Positions 43,290 through 54,405 of a stretch of 64,000 bases of DNA are shown here, piece by piece (the first letter of the stretch is position 1; each line of letters starts with the position of its first letter). The DNA comes from Rhynchopus sp. YZ270_cl-10 (taxonomy: Eukaryota; Euglenozoa; Diplonemea; Diplonemida; Diplonemidae): NCBI GenBank assembly GCA_964035575.1, contig OZ037886.1, positions 186,001-250,000 of the forward strand. Direction: 5' to 3'. The translations under genes and the position numbers were made by a program. Below the pieces are notes generated by a model, which was given only the letters and a program-made list of their open reading frames with translations, had not been told where the DNA came from and ran no database searches.

Positions 43290-44070
43290 TGCCCTGAGCT
43301 CAGGGCGTTCGCTATCGCCATCGTTTTTTCCTGATCGTGGCGAAATGCAAAAAACCCGAAATTTTTGGTTTTTTACTAGTGCTTAAAATAGGTCAAAAAA
43401 AATTTCCCGCCGGAGAGAAGCTAGTTCGTGGGGGTGAATCCCTGGTACTGAGTGGTCAAAAAAATTTTGCGATTTGCGCGTGATCCCTTCCCCAGCACAA
43501 GTGCTATTACAGCTGAACTTTCCTGATACTAAAACCAGCAAAACGATGGAGAATTTCATCAATCCCCCCTCACTGAGGGTCTCTTTGTGCTGTTTAATCA
43601 AACAGATGTACAAGAGAGAGGCATCTGTCATATGAGACTTCATCCTTATTTTGACTATTTTCAATAAACTAAAACGTCTCTCTGCCGTTGAAGGTAGAGT
43701 TGACACGAGTAGTGACACCTTCTATACCAGGGGGTACTGGACACCTTCAGCAGACTGCAGGATTGAGGAGCGAGCAGGAGTGCTGGGGAAACTTCCTTTC
43801 ACGGCAGGCGGGTTTGCGGATGATTTTGAGTACAGTGGACACCCCCTCTGCGACCCCCCCTCCGGGGGGGTCGACAGGGTGGTGGGGAGAAATCTCTCTC
43901 TCTCTTTTTTTTTTTTTTTTTTTTCCCCCTTTTTTTTATTTATTTATTTATTTATACAGGGTTTCGCCCCGGTGGGGCGAAGCCCTGGGGCGAAATAAAA
44001 TGTCATTTTTTCAGGAAAAGATTTTTTTAACGAAAAAAAATATTTTTCGCCCCGGGGCGAACGCCCTGCC
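43290..44070. mobile_element. putative TIR element
   Basis: CAGGGCGTTCGC (43302-43313) is repeated inverted as GCGAACGCCCTG (44057-44068), with AGCTCAG / TGAGCT words beyond. The left end also has a 16-bp palindrome GCCCTGAGCTCAGGGC. The right half has nested CGCCCCGG palindromes. No clear target duplication or transposase. Confidence 0.45.
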
Positions 44071-44098
44071 TGAGCTGCAGAGATAAAGTAAAGAAAAG

Positions 44099-44193
44099 CT
44101 TATAAGATGATCCTAAGCCTCTCGTGCTTAGTCACCTTAGTAAAAGAGAAGCAGTTTTTTGAAAGATGATCCTAGCGTTAGTCTCATCTTTCA
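44099..44193. repeat. two adjacent F1 hairpins, second fully re-paired
   Basis: First copy (44099-44140) is the standard sequence. The second (44160-44193) keeps only CTA/TAG inside, but its outer stem TGAAAGATGA/TCATCTTTCA pairs perfectly over 10 bp, unlike the usual AAGATGA/TCACCTT with one mismatch. Confidence 0.75.
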
Positions 44194-44338
44194 ATAACTC
44201 CAGAGTTTAGAAAAGTGTGAGCAGCTTCAAAAAAAAAGCTGAAAGGCGATGAAACGAGAAAAAAATAGGTAAAAAAAACCTTCTAAAAAACAGAGTTCTC
44301 CATGGAACTTTACACACGCTAACCTACCACCCTCCTCG

Positions 44339-44375
<37 letters not shown>

Positions 44376-44377
<2 letters not shown>

Positions 44378-47300
44378 ACCTCCGCTTCTTGGGCACCTCG
44401 TTGTCTTTTGCGATGGCAGAGATGCGGGAGAGGAGATGGTCCAACATGAGCTGTCTGCCGTGCGATTCTAGCGCATGCCCTTTGATACGCCCATCACCAC
44501 CACCACCAGACGCACCACGACCCTTCTCCCTACGCCCCTCGAGCCGTTCCCGTACTGCCACCTCCGCCACCTCCGCCACCTCGCTCGCGCTGTACATCTC
44601 CGACGAACTCCCCGAGGGCGACGCATGCTGCTCGGACCCCAACCTCTGCGAAGTCCCCTCAGACCCATACGAGAAGCCCTCCTCTTCAAGCTCTGTGGAT
44701 GCTGGCGAGGGTCTGCAAAAAAAGGAGATTAATGAAAATATGGCAACAAAAAAATTGGTTCTCTGAATTGCTTTTGGATTTCGCCTTTTTTTTGCCAACA
44801 CCATTTTAGTTTGGTGTTGATAAACCAACAAAGATCGCTTTTTAACTCTGAGTAACACTCCTTTGTGGAAAGAAAAAAGAGTAAAAAAAAAGTCAATTTC
44901 TGGACATACATATAATCTCTAGCCCTGGCATGTCTTCTGTAAGACCTGGTTGGGGTGTCCGGTGTAGGTGGTGAGGGAAGTGTCGCATCCGACTCAGCGT
45001 CACCTGGCACTGCCTTGGTCGGGTTGATGGAGGGCTCGAAGGTGCAGACGTTAAGGTCTCGCGCAAGGCTTTCGATACGTCCTTGGAGTTGCGCCTCTTT
45101 CTGCCGCTGCTGGCGCGCACGCGACTCCTCAGCAAGCCTTTCGTGCACCGGACGGGTGTGCCCCTTTTCCTCTGCAATCTTCCTGCTGTAGTCGTTGATA
45201 GCTGGAGTGTGGTTGTACTGCGGGCTGGGGTCCCTCTTTCGTGCAGATAAATACGCATGGAACGCACCACGCTTTGCAAACTCCTCAAACGCAGACACCA
45301 CACGCTCTAATGTGAAGGACGTCGTATCGCAGGCACGCAGTGCAGGAATCAAGCAGACCCTCACAAAGTCGACCATATCCTCGACCTCCTGCGGTGCGGA
45401 GGTGCTCCCACCGAGAGATTCCTCCATATCTTCTAACCAGGATTCAATGTTGGAAAGCGATGTTACCCCAGTTTTCTTCGCATCAAGCGCGTCAAAAACT
45501 TCATTCAATTTCGTCCGAATCGCAAGCGCTCGGTCTCTCTTTCTCCTCTCCATATCGTCGTCACGTTGGTCGCGAATTTCTTTTAGATGCGCTGCGATTC
45601 TGCTGTCACTATGGGCTTGACGGACCTGGTCTTTCTCTTTCCTCCGTTTTCTTGCCAACGCTGCCATTCCATCGTCATGAAGATAGGAGGTTACCTCCCG
45701 GTACCGCCTCTTCTCCTTTTCCCTATGTGGAGTAGGGTAGCGCGAGGTCGTTGTGGAGGTTGCTGTCTTTGAGGAGGCACTTGGGTTTTGATTTTGATTT
45801 TGATTTTTCCTCCCAGCACGCGATTCGGTGTGCCGTGGCGTGCCGGTGGTGGTGGTGGTGGTGGTGGTCACCTTCACCTCCTCCTCCGGGAGGTGCTCCC
45901 TCACCCACTCATACACATTAGGCACCGGAGAGCTCTCCTCATCTTCTTCTGTTGCAGCGCTCTCCGAAAAACGCTCTTCAGTTCCCTCATCTCTAGATTT
46001 TTGAACTGAAGCTTCCGTTGACCCCAACGAAGCACTCTGTGCTACCTGCGGCATCATCGATGGAGGATACCCAGGAACATACATAGGGGGAACCCCGTAA
46101 GGGAGGTACGGAGGTTGTGCCCACATGGATGGGTGCATCTGGGGGATTTGGTTGTGCCAAGGAGGGAAGTTGTTCTGTGGGAAGAGAGGCGGCTGTTGTT
46201 GGATAGGGCTTGCTATGGGCTTTGTAGGTTTTTTCTTGCGGGGTTTCTTTGTGGTTGCGCTGGAGGCCCGTTTTTTTTCAGTCTTCATCTGAAACATTCG
46301 AGTTGGCGCCTGTCTAGCCCGCTCTGAAATTTGCGGCGCAAATGTAATCCCTTCCTCCTGCCTTGCGCGAATCTCCCTTTTCAACCGTTCCTCCTCTCCC
46401 CAGGTGTGCTTTGCATCTCTATCCACCATCCCTTCGATGTACATCCGGTCACCCCAATTTGAAAACGGCGCTAAGGCACCTTTTCTAGGCGGCTTATACC
46501 CGGAGAGCGCTTCAGCCTTCAGATTTCTTGGACTCAATTCAGTAGGAGATGTACGTTTTTTCTTCCGTTTTGTCGTTGTCGGAGGAGGTGGTGGTGGTGG
46601 TGATGCAACCTCCTCCACCTCGGGCTCATGCCGTATCCACTCCGCCACCTGTTTCAACGCCGCGATATCTCGTTTAGATAACTGCGATTTTTCCCCTTCA
46701 TCACTCTCCCAATCTCTATCCCTCGAACGATGCTTATTTGGTACAGAATGCGCCCTCGTAGTTTGCCCTGGTGTCCAAGCATTGGGGGAAAGTGCTGTAG
46801 AATCAACGGTACCGGAAATACCAAACCGGGTGGATGCGACTTTTGAGAGGATAGTTTCTCTGGCGCGTGCGGAATGGCGTGGGTGGGTGCCGTGGATGAC
46901 GGTGGGGTCGACGCCGCCGACGAAGTAGGGGTGGGGCTCGCTTGATTCGGTGATATCATCGCTGCGTGGGGAGAGGTGGTGGTGGTTGTGGTGGCGCTGC
47001 TCTTGAGCACGGAGTCTGAAATAGGAGGACATCCGGACGTCATGGCGTCGTTCACTTCCCCCCCTCTTTCGGGCAGCTAGCTCCGCATCCAACGCACGCA
47101 GCTCCCCTTCATAGCGTTCAATCCTCTCCTTCCGCTGCGGCGAGACAGACTCAATAGCGTGCAGCGAAGACGGCGTCGCCGTTCTCGCTGGCACCACCTC
47201 CCTCTCCTTCTCCTTCTTCCCTTTTCTCACCGAAGGCACTCTAGTCAACGTCGGCTGTGTACTGCTTGCAGACGGAGCTTCTGATGGAGGGGCAACATTT

Positions 47301-47941
47301 TTCCTAGGAGTTGTTGTTGGTGTTGCCCGCGGTGTTGTTGATGCTGTCTCCTTTTCCTTTTCCTTTTCCTTCTCTGGAGCAGGATTCGGCGCCTTCTGTC
47401 TTGGTGTAACCTCCGGTGTTTTGAGATTGGTTGTCAAAACAATTTCGCGAGGTGACGCGGTAGACCGGGTAGGAGTTACAGGAAGCTGAGCTGCAGAGGC
47501 ACGTGGAGGACGGAGACCCCGAGGAGGAGACTCTGCTGGGGTAGGTGGTGCGGAGGTGGGTTGGCGTGGAGGCAGACGTGCAGGGGAGAGTGCAGGTGAG
47601 CCTGACCCTCCACCGCGGTCGAGGGAGGCCAGGTCTTCCAGGAGGGGCACCTTATCGAGGCCGCGTGGTGAGGCGCGGGCGTTGGGGAGTGGTGGACGTT
47701 CTGAAAAGCTTCGCTGTATTCGTGTCCCCGTTTCGTTTGACGCAGTGTCGAATACGATGCTATTACCGTAGTCGTCCGTAGAGTCGTCGCTGTCCACGCT
47801 GTCAGAATCGTCATCGTCGTCAGATTCGGAATCAGAATCGAGAATTAGATCCAGCTCTGTTGTCACTGCAGTGCATTTCTCTTCAAACCCCAAACTCGAT
47901 GAATGGCTAGATGAAGTCTCATCTTCGCTCATAGGGCTCAT
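44376..47941 (-). CDS. large disordered protein with CTFxPxxN motif and EF-hand-like region
   Basis: Two exons, 47941-44910 and 44712-44376, joined in frame to 1122 residues. The N-terminal half is Ser/Pro/Thr-rich and acidic or basic in turn, hence disordered. GITFAPQISERARQ (about 533) and NVCTFEPSINPTK (about 968) are variants of a short Phe-x-Pro-x-(I/V)-N/S motif. Between them lies an EF-hand-like helical region (about 810-900; EVFDALDAKKTGVTSLSNIE) lacking perfect calcium ligands. The C-terminus is basic. Start 47941 (MSPMSEDETSSS) was chosen because the upstream frame runs into F2/F6 repeats. The motif also occurs in the gene at 58.9-63 kb. Such motifs occur in protist cytoskeletal and flagellar proteins; that role is inference. 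The coding CT repeat near 44340-44370 lies just past the stop. Confidence 0.75.
44713..44909 (-). other. intron, 197 nt
   Basis: Donor GTATGTCC at 44909, acceptor TTTTTTTGCAG ending at 44713, with a pyrimidine tract. It joins ATT ATAT and A in phase 2 (Tyr-Ile-Pro across the junction). Without splicing the frame runs into low-complexity sequence. Confidence 0.8.
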
Positions 47942-48016
47942 TAGTGGGGTTTGTCTGTTTGGGGAGGGTATTAGAGGGGAGGGGGGAGGGAGGAGGGGGA
48001 GAGATCGTTTGAGAGA

Positions 48017-48155
48017 ACAAAAAATAGAAACGTAACACTCATCACACAATAAAACCCATGGGAGACAGGTTGTGAAACGCAGACACGGCACCTTGGTATA
48101 ATGACCGGGTGTACCAGGGTGGATGTATGTAGTTCTACATCCAGTTTGTGGTTTA
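48017..48155. repeat. F6 then F2 elements upstream of the 47.9-kb gene
   Basis: F6 (AACACTCATCACACAATAAA, CATGGGAGACAGGTTGTG) runs into F2 parts: GGTATAATGACCGGGTGTACC and the TGTGGTTTACA tail. It lies 75-215 bp upstream of the start at 47941. Confidence 0.6.
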
Positions 48156-48160
48156 CAGTT

Positions 48161-48566
48161 AGGGCACGGTAATTTTTTTTCTTGGTAAGCGTCAGAGCAC
48201 TTCTCAAAAAAAAGTACGCACGCACGCAAAAAAAAATTATGCAGTAAAAAAAATTATGAGTGGTGAAAAAAATTATAGAGGAAAATTACAGTGGGGGAAA
48301 TACAGGTACCAAAAATATTTTCCCACCAATTTTTGCCCACAAAAAATCGGGGGAAATTTTTTTTGATTTCGGCTCTCAGGAGTCTGTGTGTGCTGTGATG
48401 GGGTCAATTTGCGCTGAAAAATATACATTTTTTACCTAAAATACATTCTTGAGTTATTGAGGGCCCCCCTTTATAATTTTTTTTTCTGCATAATTTTTTT
48501 TCCCTGGAATCTCAAAAAAAAAGTACGCACGCAGACGCTTACCAAAAATAAAAATTACCGTGCCCT
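48161..48566. mobile_element. 406-bp TIR element inserted in an F2 repeat
   Basis: GGGCACGGTAATTTTT...GGTAAGCGTC at the left is repeated inverted at the right (GACGCTTACC...ATTACCGTGCCC). TTA flanks both ends. Second-level inverted words ATAATTTTTTT and TACGCACGCA lie inside. The left boundary cuts the GTTTACA(T) tail of an F2 element, so this insertion is younger than that F2 copy. A TTTGCGCTGAA/GGGTCAAT fragment inside resembles the hAT-internal repeat. Confidence 0.65.
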
Positions 48567-48670
48567 TACACTAATAAAAAAAAGTGGGTGCTTTTTTTTG
48601 TTTTGTATCGAGAAATCGCCAAAAAAGTACCCAACAAAAAGGGTAAAAAAGGCACGAAAGAAAAAAAAAA

Positions 48671-48895
48671 GCGAAGTTGATAGGGCAAAACGCCTGGGAC
48701 GCAGGCACTGACATTCCGCAGAGAGGGGGGGAAAGTTGACTTGAAATACAAAGCCCTCTCGTGAACAGTGTACCAAAAAAAGGCGAGGTGGCTATGGGAT
48801 AGGGCACAGCGGGAGTAGCCTTTCTCTTCCTTTTTTTTCTTCTTTGAAAACTTGGTAGTATTAGTGTAGACACCCGAGGATGAACTCCACTATTC
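48671..48895. repeat. cluster: F4, F2 and F7 elements
   Basis: F4 at 48671-48722 (GCGAAGTTGATAGGGC, GGGACGCAGGCACTGACA); F2 at 48741-48778 (TTGAAATACAAAGCCCTCTC, GTGAACAGTGTACC); F7 at 48845-48895 (TTAGTGTAGACACCCGAGGA, CTCCACTA). Confidence 0.65.
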
Positions 48896-49185
48896 TTCTT
48901 TGTTTGTTTTTTTGTTTGGAACAGTTTTGTTATTTTTTTTGTTTTGTTAGAAAAGGCAAATAAGTCTGCCCTTTTTTTAAAATTACCGTACTATCGATTC
49001 GAATTAGCTATTGTTTCAATTTCTTTTTTAAAAAAATTCAGGATAAGGTGTTGTTATGTTTAGGGTTAGAGATCATGTCAGGCTGCAACATGGCCAAGTC
49101 GTCGCATTTGCAATTTTATTTTTTTTCTTAGTGTAGCCACCATTCAGACAGTCTTCACTATCCTTTTTATACAAAAAGAATAGTT

Positions 49186-49495
49186 TAGATGATGAACCGA
49201 AGTTTCATACACTCAGTCACCTTTATAAAAAAAAACTGCAAGCGATCGCCTCAAAGCCTATGTTTTCCAGCCTTTTTTTCAGCCTTAAAAATAGTTCTTT
49301 TTTTTAAAAAAATTGAAACTGTACCCCACCACTGCGGGACACCAGAGAGAGAGAGAGATGCACTTACTATTTGCACACAAAAAAAAAAAGTTTACTTGAA
49401 ATACAACAGCCCGCTCGTGAACAGTGTACCGTGGTAGATGAGCCGGACCACCCAACCATGCAGTCCTACAATCCATTTTCGTGGCTTACATCTGA
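49186..49495. repeat. diverged F1 and full F2 elements
   Basis: F1 at 49186-49226 (GATGAACC ... CAGTCACCTTTATAAA). F2 at 49391-49495: TTGAAATACAACAGCCCG, CTCGTGAACAGTGTACC, then ACCACCCAACCATGCAGTCC and GTGGCTTACATCTGA. Confidence 0.6.
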
Positions 49496-49617
49496 TATGC
49501 GCAAAAAAGAGATACAAGAGGCCCCTTATTGCACAATCCTTTCTTACCTCCTCCTCCTCCGCTCATGCGAGGAACCGCAATCGACCACCATGCAGAGAGA
49601 GCAAACTCTCCGCCTTT

Positions 49618-49880
49618 TGAAAACTTGGTTGTTTTAGTGTAGACTGAGTGTAGACACCCGAAGATGAACTCCACTATACACCGCTTTTTATTGTTTTATC
49701 GAAACGCATTTCCCCCTAGAGAGTCGTTCATAAAAAAAAGTCAAAAAAAAAAAAGTTGACTTAAAATACAAAGCCCTCCTGACAGTGTACCTTGAAAATT
49801 TTTTGAAAAGTGCACAACGCCGAGGACGCAGACACTGAAAAAAAAATGTGCAAGATGAATCTGAATGTGCACATATCTTA
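49618..49880. repeat. cluster: F7, F2, F4 and F3 elements
   Basis: F7 at 49618-49680 with a short internal repeat of GTGTAGAC; F2 core at 49755-49795; F4 at 49802-49840 (GTGCACAACGCCGAGGACGC); F3 at 49852-49880 (AAGATGAAT ... ATATCTT). Four classes in 260 bp, directly downstream (on the minus strand) of the exonuclease gene. Confidence 0.6.
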
Positions 49881-49929
49881 TGCACTTCTCACACCATAAG
49901 GTGAACCTTGCTCACCTCCATCCTTAGCC

Positions 49930-52647
49930 TTATCTCCATGAGGAAGCACTGATGTGGTTAGCTGCGTAGCATGTTGGCGACCAATGGTTTGACTTCGGCA
50001 GGAAGCTGACCAACGCTGTGAGGGGGCGTGGCAACGCACAGGCACTGTTGAAGCACGTTGTCTGCTTCTCCCAGTTCTTGCATTGGCAGTTCGGACAGAT
50101 CCAGTCAGCCTTGCACCGCTTTGGCCTGAAATACTCCAGGGCACTCAACGTACGCGCCTCACCACGATGCTTTTTAAAGCTTTTTCTATCCGTTATACCA
50201 CATTTTCTCGCAAAGTCGAGCACCGCCCTTCTCCTCACCAACGCCCTTCTCAGCACCATCGCTACACACCCCAACAGCACCCCTACTGCACAGACCCTCC
50301 ACTTCACCCCCCTCCATCTCAACACCGCAGCTACGACACATATAAGCTCCCCTAGATAGCTCCGTTCTAACAGCTTGTAGCCTATTCCTGGCGGGATATG
50401 TTTCAGGTCGGTGTGCAGACCAAACCGCGGGGCCTGCTGCACCCAGGGAAGATACTCTGCCTTGTCCACAACAGCGGGGGGTGGGTGGATGCAGTGTGCT
50501 GGGCGTTGGCAGTAGTAGCGTTTCGTTGCCGATTCGGTCTTTGGGGAGATGGAAAGCCCATAGGAACGATCTGCGACAGTATGGGAATAGAAGTTGAGGC
50601 CTCTGTGAGGCCCCGATTCAGGGACAAATAAAATATCTTTGTCTGTATTTTGCAGTGGAGTCTCCGGTGAAGTCGCATCAATCAAATGATCAACATTAAG
50701 AAACGGAAGCAACGCAAACCCATGATAATCCGCACGACACCCAGTCAAATCGTAGACCCATTGGTCGGGGTATTTTTTGTGATGTCTTTCAATGAATTTC
50801 GCGCCAAAGTTTGGTCGAAGCAAACCAAACGATGATTTAGGCAGCACCGCGAGAAGTTGCTGCATTGGTTGAAGCGGCGTAGAGAACTCTGTAAAAAGCG
50901 GGGATTTTTCCAAAAAATTGTTTTCCTTTAGGTAGGCCACGATATCTGCTGCGAAGGGCGCATGGTAAAAAGGGTAGAACCACCTCCACGAGGCGGTACC
51001 TGGCTTTGAGTAGTACTCACCTACCCAGACGATCCCTTCAACGAAGGAACGACTCATGTTTGCAATGAAAGCGTTGCGTTGCGACTGTGTCTTCCATTTT
51101 GCAGGTTTGAAGTCTGTTTCAGAGTTTTCGCATCGATCCGGCATGATCCCAGCGATAGTAGAATAGTACACACCACGCCATTTCTCATCAGATTCGGTCC
51201 CCCAATTCCGCTTCAAAATATGAGAAAAAACCGCATCCGACCGAAACATCGCATTCTCCACCACAGCAAACTTCTCCAACACCGCGCACAACGTTTTCAA
51301 ATCAACCGAACCATCCTCTTTGCATAGATACCCTACCTCCCTTTTGTTAAAAACAGCTTCAGATAAAACGCGTGAGTAGATATCAATCAGGGTATCCCCT
51401 ACTAGCTGGCCAACGTAAGCACCGGGGAGGTGCGGGACAAAATCATTTCCAACAAGGGTGAGGAGAAGAATGATGTCAGTGATGACACGCTCTGCATCGA
51501 GGGGAATCCGTTTGGAGTTGTTGGAGGAGGTAACCGAAGCTGCATAAGGGTCCGTCACGATGTCGTGAACCTCTTCGAGAAGATCGTTAATGAGCTTGCG
51601 GGGTCCGCTTGCGTCACGGTTTTGTTTGCGAATTTCTCTGCGGGTCTGTGGTGCAGCTATCCCTGCTTCTCTTCTTAATACGGCGCATTGTTTGTCTACT
51701 CTACCAAAGACTTCTTCTGTCAAATATTCTCGCAATGCGTCAATAGAAACATACTCAAATTTTGTTAACGCAGGTGACCGTCTATCCTCTCTAATTACCG
51801 TAGTATTAGGCAAATGAAGTGACAAAGATAACAGTAAAATATCAGCATCCAAAGAGACCACAGCATGAGAGTCGTTTGGATTGAACCACATTTTTTCTTT
51901 GACAGCACCCCCCTCTTGGTTGCGGATATATCCATCGATCTCGCGTTTGATAAAATCAATGAATTTGTGTTCACCTTCCCCCGGAGTGTTCGAATCCGAT
52001 ACGATCACACAGTATGAAGCCGTTTGCATTTGTTCTGCACCCCACGCTCCCAGCGCTTCTGTTACCTTCTCCATGAAGGCGGTTCCTGGGGTAATCGCGT
52101 TGGAGTCCCATTTTGGTTCGGGGCGGTCCGTGGAGGGTTTTGTAAATTCTTCTTGGTCTTCTTCATCACCAAATAAACCTGCACCGGGTTCGTGGTCTTG
52201 CTTCTCTTCCGCAAAAATGCCAAGATTCAGAGATTCTTGAACCTCCCGCAACTCCCTTTCTGTTTGCGACATTTCTTCTGGAGACGCCGCGTCTTCGTCA
52301 AACATATCGTCAAATTGCATTTCCTCTTGAAGCCTGGTTTTAGCCGATCCAAAACGTCTGCCACGCTGTTGATTTAACTTTGCCCGCGGTGCCACGCCAT
52401 CCACAGCAAGATACACCATTTTTTGAACGCGGACCAATGACAACATTTTCTCGATGTAGACTATAATGCGTTTGCACATAGCTTCTTCGTCATTGAGATA
52501 CTCTCCGTCGGTCCCCTGGCAGGCCTGGTGGATGAGTCCGTTGACATCAATAAAAATATTGTCAACCTCCCCAGAGCTGTTAAACTGTCGCCTCACAATC
52601 CGACGGTATTTCTGTGAAATCCATCCAAAAAAGGCAGGAATTCCCAT
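49930..52647 (-). CDS. XRN-family 5'-3' exoribonuclease with RanBP2-like zinc finger
   Basis: 905 residues, one exon. MGIPAFFGWISQKY at the start and DVNGLIHQ (34-41), AVDGVAPRAKLNQQRGRRF (81-99), SDSNTPGEGEHKF (217-229), SLDADILLLSL (264-274), LVGNDFVPHLPG (398-409) are the XRN1/Rat1 active-site blocks; they degrade 5'-monophosphate RNA. An acidic insertion (about 112-182) sits between the first two blocks. WVYDLTGCRADYHGFALLPF belongs to the second conserved region. Near residue 740-790 there is an unusual hydrophobic/Arg-rich stretch (LGELICVVAAVLRWRG). The C-terminus ends with DWICPNCQCKNWEKQTTC and a further Cys at +5: a RanBP2-type zinc finger with irregular last spacing, a fusion not found in classical XRN1 or XRN2. 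XRN1-like or XRN2-like cannot be separated by eye. Confidence 0.9.
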   Translation of the reverse strand: MGIPAFFGWISQKYRRIVRRQFNSSGEVDNIFIDVNGLIHQACQGTDGEYLNDEEAMCKRIIVYIEKMLSLVRVQKMVYLAVDGVAPRAKLNQQRGRRFGSAKTRLQEEMQFDDMFDEDAASPEEMSQTERELREVQESLNLGIFAEEKQDHEPGAGLFGDEEDQEEFTKPSTDRPEPKWDSNAITPGTAFMEKVTEALGAWGAEQMQTASYCVIVSDSNTPGEGEHKFIDFIKREIDGYIRNQEGGAVKEKMWFNPNDSHAVVSLDADILLLSLSLHLPNTTVIREDRRSPALTKFEYVSIDALREYLTEEVFGRVDKQCAVLRREAGIAAPQTRREIRKQNRDASGPRKLINDLLEEVHDIVTDPYAASVTSSNNSKRIPLDAERVITDIILLLTLVGNDFVPHLPGAYVGQLVGDTLIDIYSRVLSEAVFNKREVGYLCKEDGSVDLKTLCAVLEKFAVVENAMFRSDAVFSHILKRNWGTESDEKWRGVYYSTIAGIMPDRCENSETDFKPAKWKTQSQRNAFIANMSRSFVEGIVWVGEYYSKPGTASWRWFYPFYHAPFAADIVAYLKENNFLEKSPLFTEFSTPLQPMQQLLAVLPKSSFGLLRPNFGAKFIERHHKKYPDQWVYDLTGCRADYHGFALLPFLNVDHLIDATSPETPLQNTDKDILFVPESGPHRGLNFYSHTVADRSYGLSISPKTESATKRYYCQRPAHCIHPPPAVVDKAEYLPWVQQAPRFGLHTDLKHIPPGIGYKLLERSYLGELICVVAAVLRWRGVKWRVCAVGVLLGCVAMVLRRALVRRRAVLDFARKCGITDRKSFKKHRGEARTLSALEYFRPKRCKADWICPNCQCKNWEKQTTCFNSACALPRPLTALVSFLPKSNHWSPTCYAANHISASSWR

Positions 52648-52827
52648 AGTTTATTTTTTTCAATTTCACCCAAAAAAAAAGGGGGATTTTTTTTTTTTTG
52701 CCGAAGCTGTGCAGGGATGAATTAGGTGTAATGAGAGAGGTGATGTAAAGCGATTAGGGGGTTTTTTTTTGAACAGCTGTTTTTTGTGTTGAGGTAAATG
52801 AAGAAAAAATTCTTGCAGCGTAGTTTA

Positions 52828-53410
52828 ACTAAAGCGGGAGTGTGCTTAGTCACTAAAACATAGTATTATATAATACAGATGTGGTTTAGGGGGAAACAAC
52901 TTTGCAGGCCAATTGAAAGTGGCAATTCCATAAAAAAAAAAATTCCAGGTTTGGAATACACAAATTTTCTGGAATTACTGCATCGTAGAGAGAAATGGAG
53001 GGGGTTTTTTTTTTCTCCCCCCCGCTTGGTAACAGTAGGTCCCTAGCGGGGGGGAAGGGGATGAACACAACAAAACAACCTCAAAAAAAAAACAAACGAA
53101 CCTGTTTAAAAATACAATTTTTGGGGGGGTGCGTCCCCTCCCAATGGTAACTGAACAAAAAGTATTTTTTTAAAATATATACTCGCCCCCCGCCTCCATC
53201 TAGAAAGACAGGGTTGGGGAAGCTGTACTTCAAAGACAATAAACGTTTATAAGATGAACCTAAGCTCCTCTGAGTGGTCGTCTCTTATTTACACTGAACA
53301 TTTTTTTTTGTCATATAATTTGTCTTTTCTGATCGATTACTGCTGCTGTGTCTTTCGTGACTGCAGCAAAAAAGGTGAGAAGATAAATATGCGGCATGCA
53401 TACACATCTT
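52828..53410. repeat. scattered F1 and F3 hairpins
   Basis: F1-like at 52828-52856 (GTGTGCTTAGTCACTA) and 53246-53286 (TTTATAAGATGAACCTAAGC); F3 at 53380-53410 (AAGATAAATATGCGGC, ATGCATACACATCTT), where inner TATGC/GCATA and outer AAGAT/ATCTT pair well. No gene in this stretch. Confidence 0.5.
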
Positions 53411-53811
53411 TAAAAAAAAACCATAAAAAACACAAAAAAGACTTGAAAGATGGGATGTCTTGTATTACGCATATCTAAAAACGTGGTATTAATACAAAGA
53501 TTTTGCTCCGCCCTACCTCATACTACCTCTGTGGAGACAGTGCGGATGATTGCGTTTCAAGGTTGCCTTTCTCTGCCGCCTTCGAAAGGTTCTTTCTTTG
53601 CTGTGACTTGAGTCGTGCCTCCCTTGGTGCCAACCCTGCTATATGGGGTGCCGTTAGTTGGAAGGACCTCAGCGACAGCGCGTCCTGTGGTGATGAGTGT
53701 TTGGTGCGGAGCAAAAATGATAAAGATAATGTAAAAACCAATACACACAAATCGCCACCTCCACTTTTGTTTGTGCATAAAGGGTGCAATAAATATGTGG
53801 TGATATTTTTA

Positions 53812-54222
53812 TTACTGCAATACGCTCCCACTGACGACCTGGCAGTGAAGAGGAAACCTATTTGAGGCCAAAAAAAAAAACAAGTAATTGCTATCGGAAA
53901 AAAAACGGGGTGTGATGTGGAACTCCATCCTGTAGAAATAATCTACAACACGCCCAGCATTCTGCTCTTCTGCAGGTATGCTAACGCTCTTCGTAAGCTG
54001 CCAGACCCACTGGGACGCCAGCATCTGAAACGTTAAAGAAGGGGGGCTGTCCTCTTCGTCCAGCACCATCTGCTCGATAGCGTTGTTTGGCAGGCTCGGC
54101 GTGTTCCAGCTCGTTTTGTCCACAGGCTCCCCACATTGTCGTCGTCGTTGGAGCAGTGCGGAGGGAACACAGAATGCACAGACTACAACACATCGATCAC
54201 ACCAGGCACATCAGCACCTCCA
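53812..54222 (-). pseudogene. coding-like stretch, possible exon or remnant
   Basis: An open frame between stops with GC-rich third positions. It reads CDRCVVVCAFCVPSALLQRR, then WNTPSLPNNAIEQMVLDEED and MLASQWVWQLTKSVSIPAEE, then decays into low complexity. No ATG start in a good context. It could be a 3' exon of the kinase gene (a CGTTTCAG acceptor precedes MLASQ, and the phase matches), a separate gene, or a transposon remnant. A second weak coding-like stretch lies at about 53523-53680 on the same strand. Confidence 0.3.
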
Positions 54223-54405
54223 GCAAATCGCCAGGATACTACGGTGGTTTCGAAAATCGCGCGGAGTTTTCCACATCACACCCGTTTTTCCTTAGCAATT
54301 ACTTGTCCTTGTTGTTACTGTTGTTTTCAACCACCTTCCCTCAACCCTTGTAGGGATCAGTTGTAATTTTTTTCGCGAAAACATGAAATTATACATTTCA
54401 AGAGA

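Noticed and set aside
47942-48229. An extra N-terminal extension of the 47.9-kb gene
   Set aside because: The upstream frame runs through F2/F6 repeats; the ATG at 47941 is followed at once by typical protein sequence.
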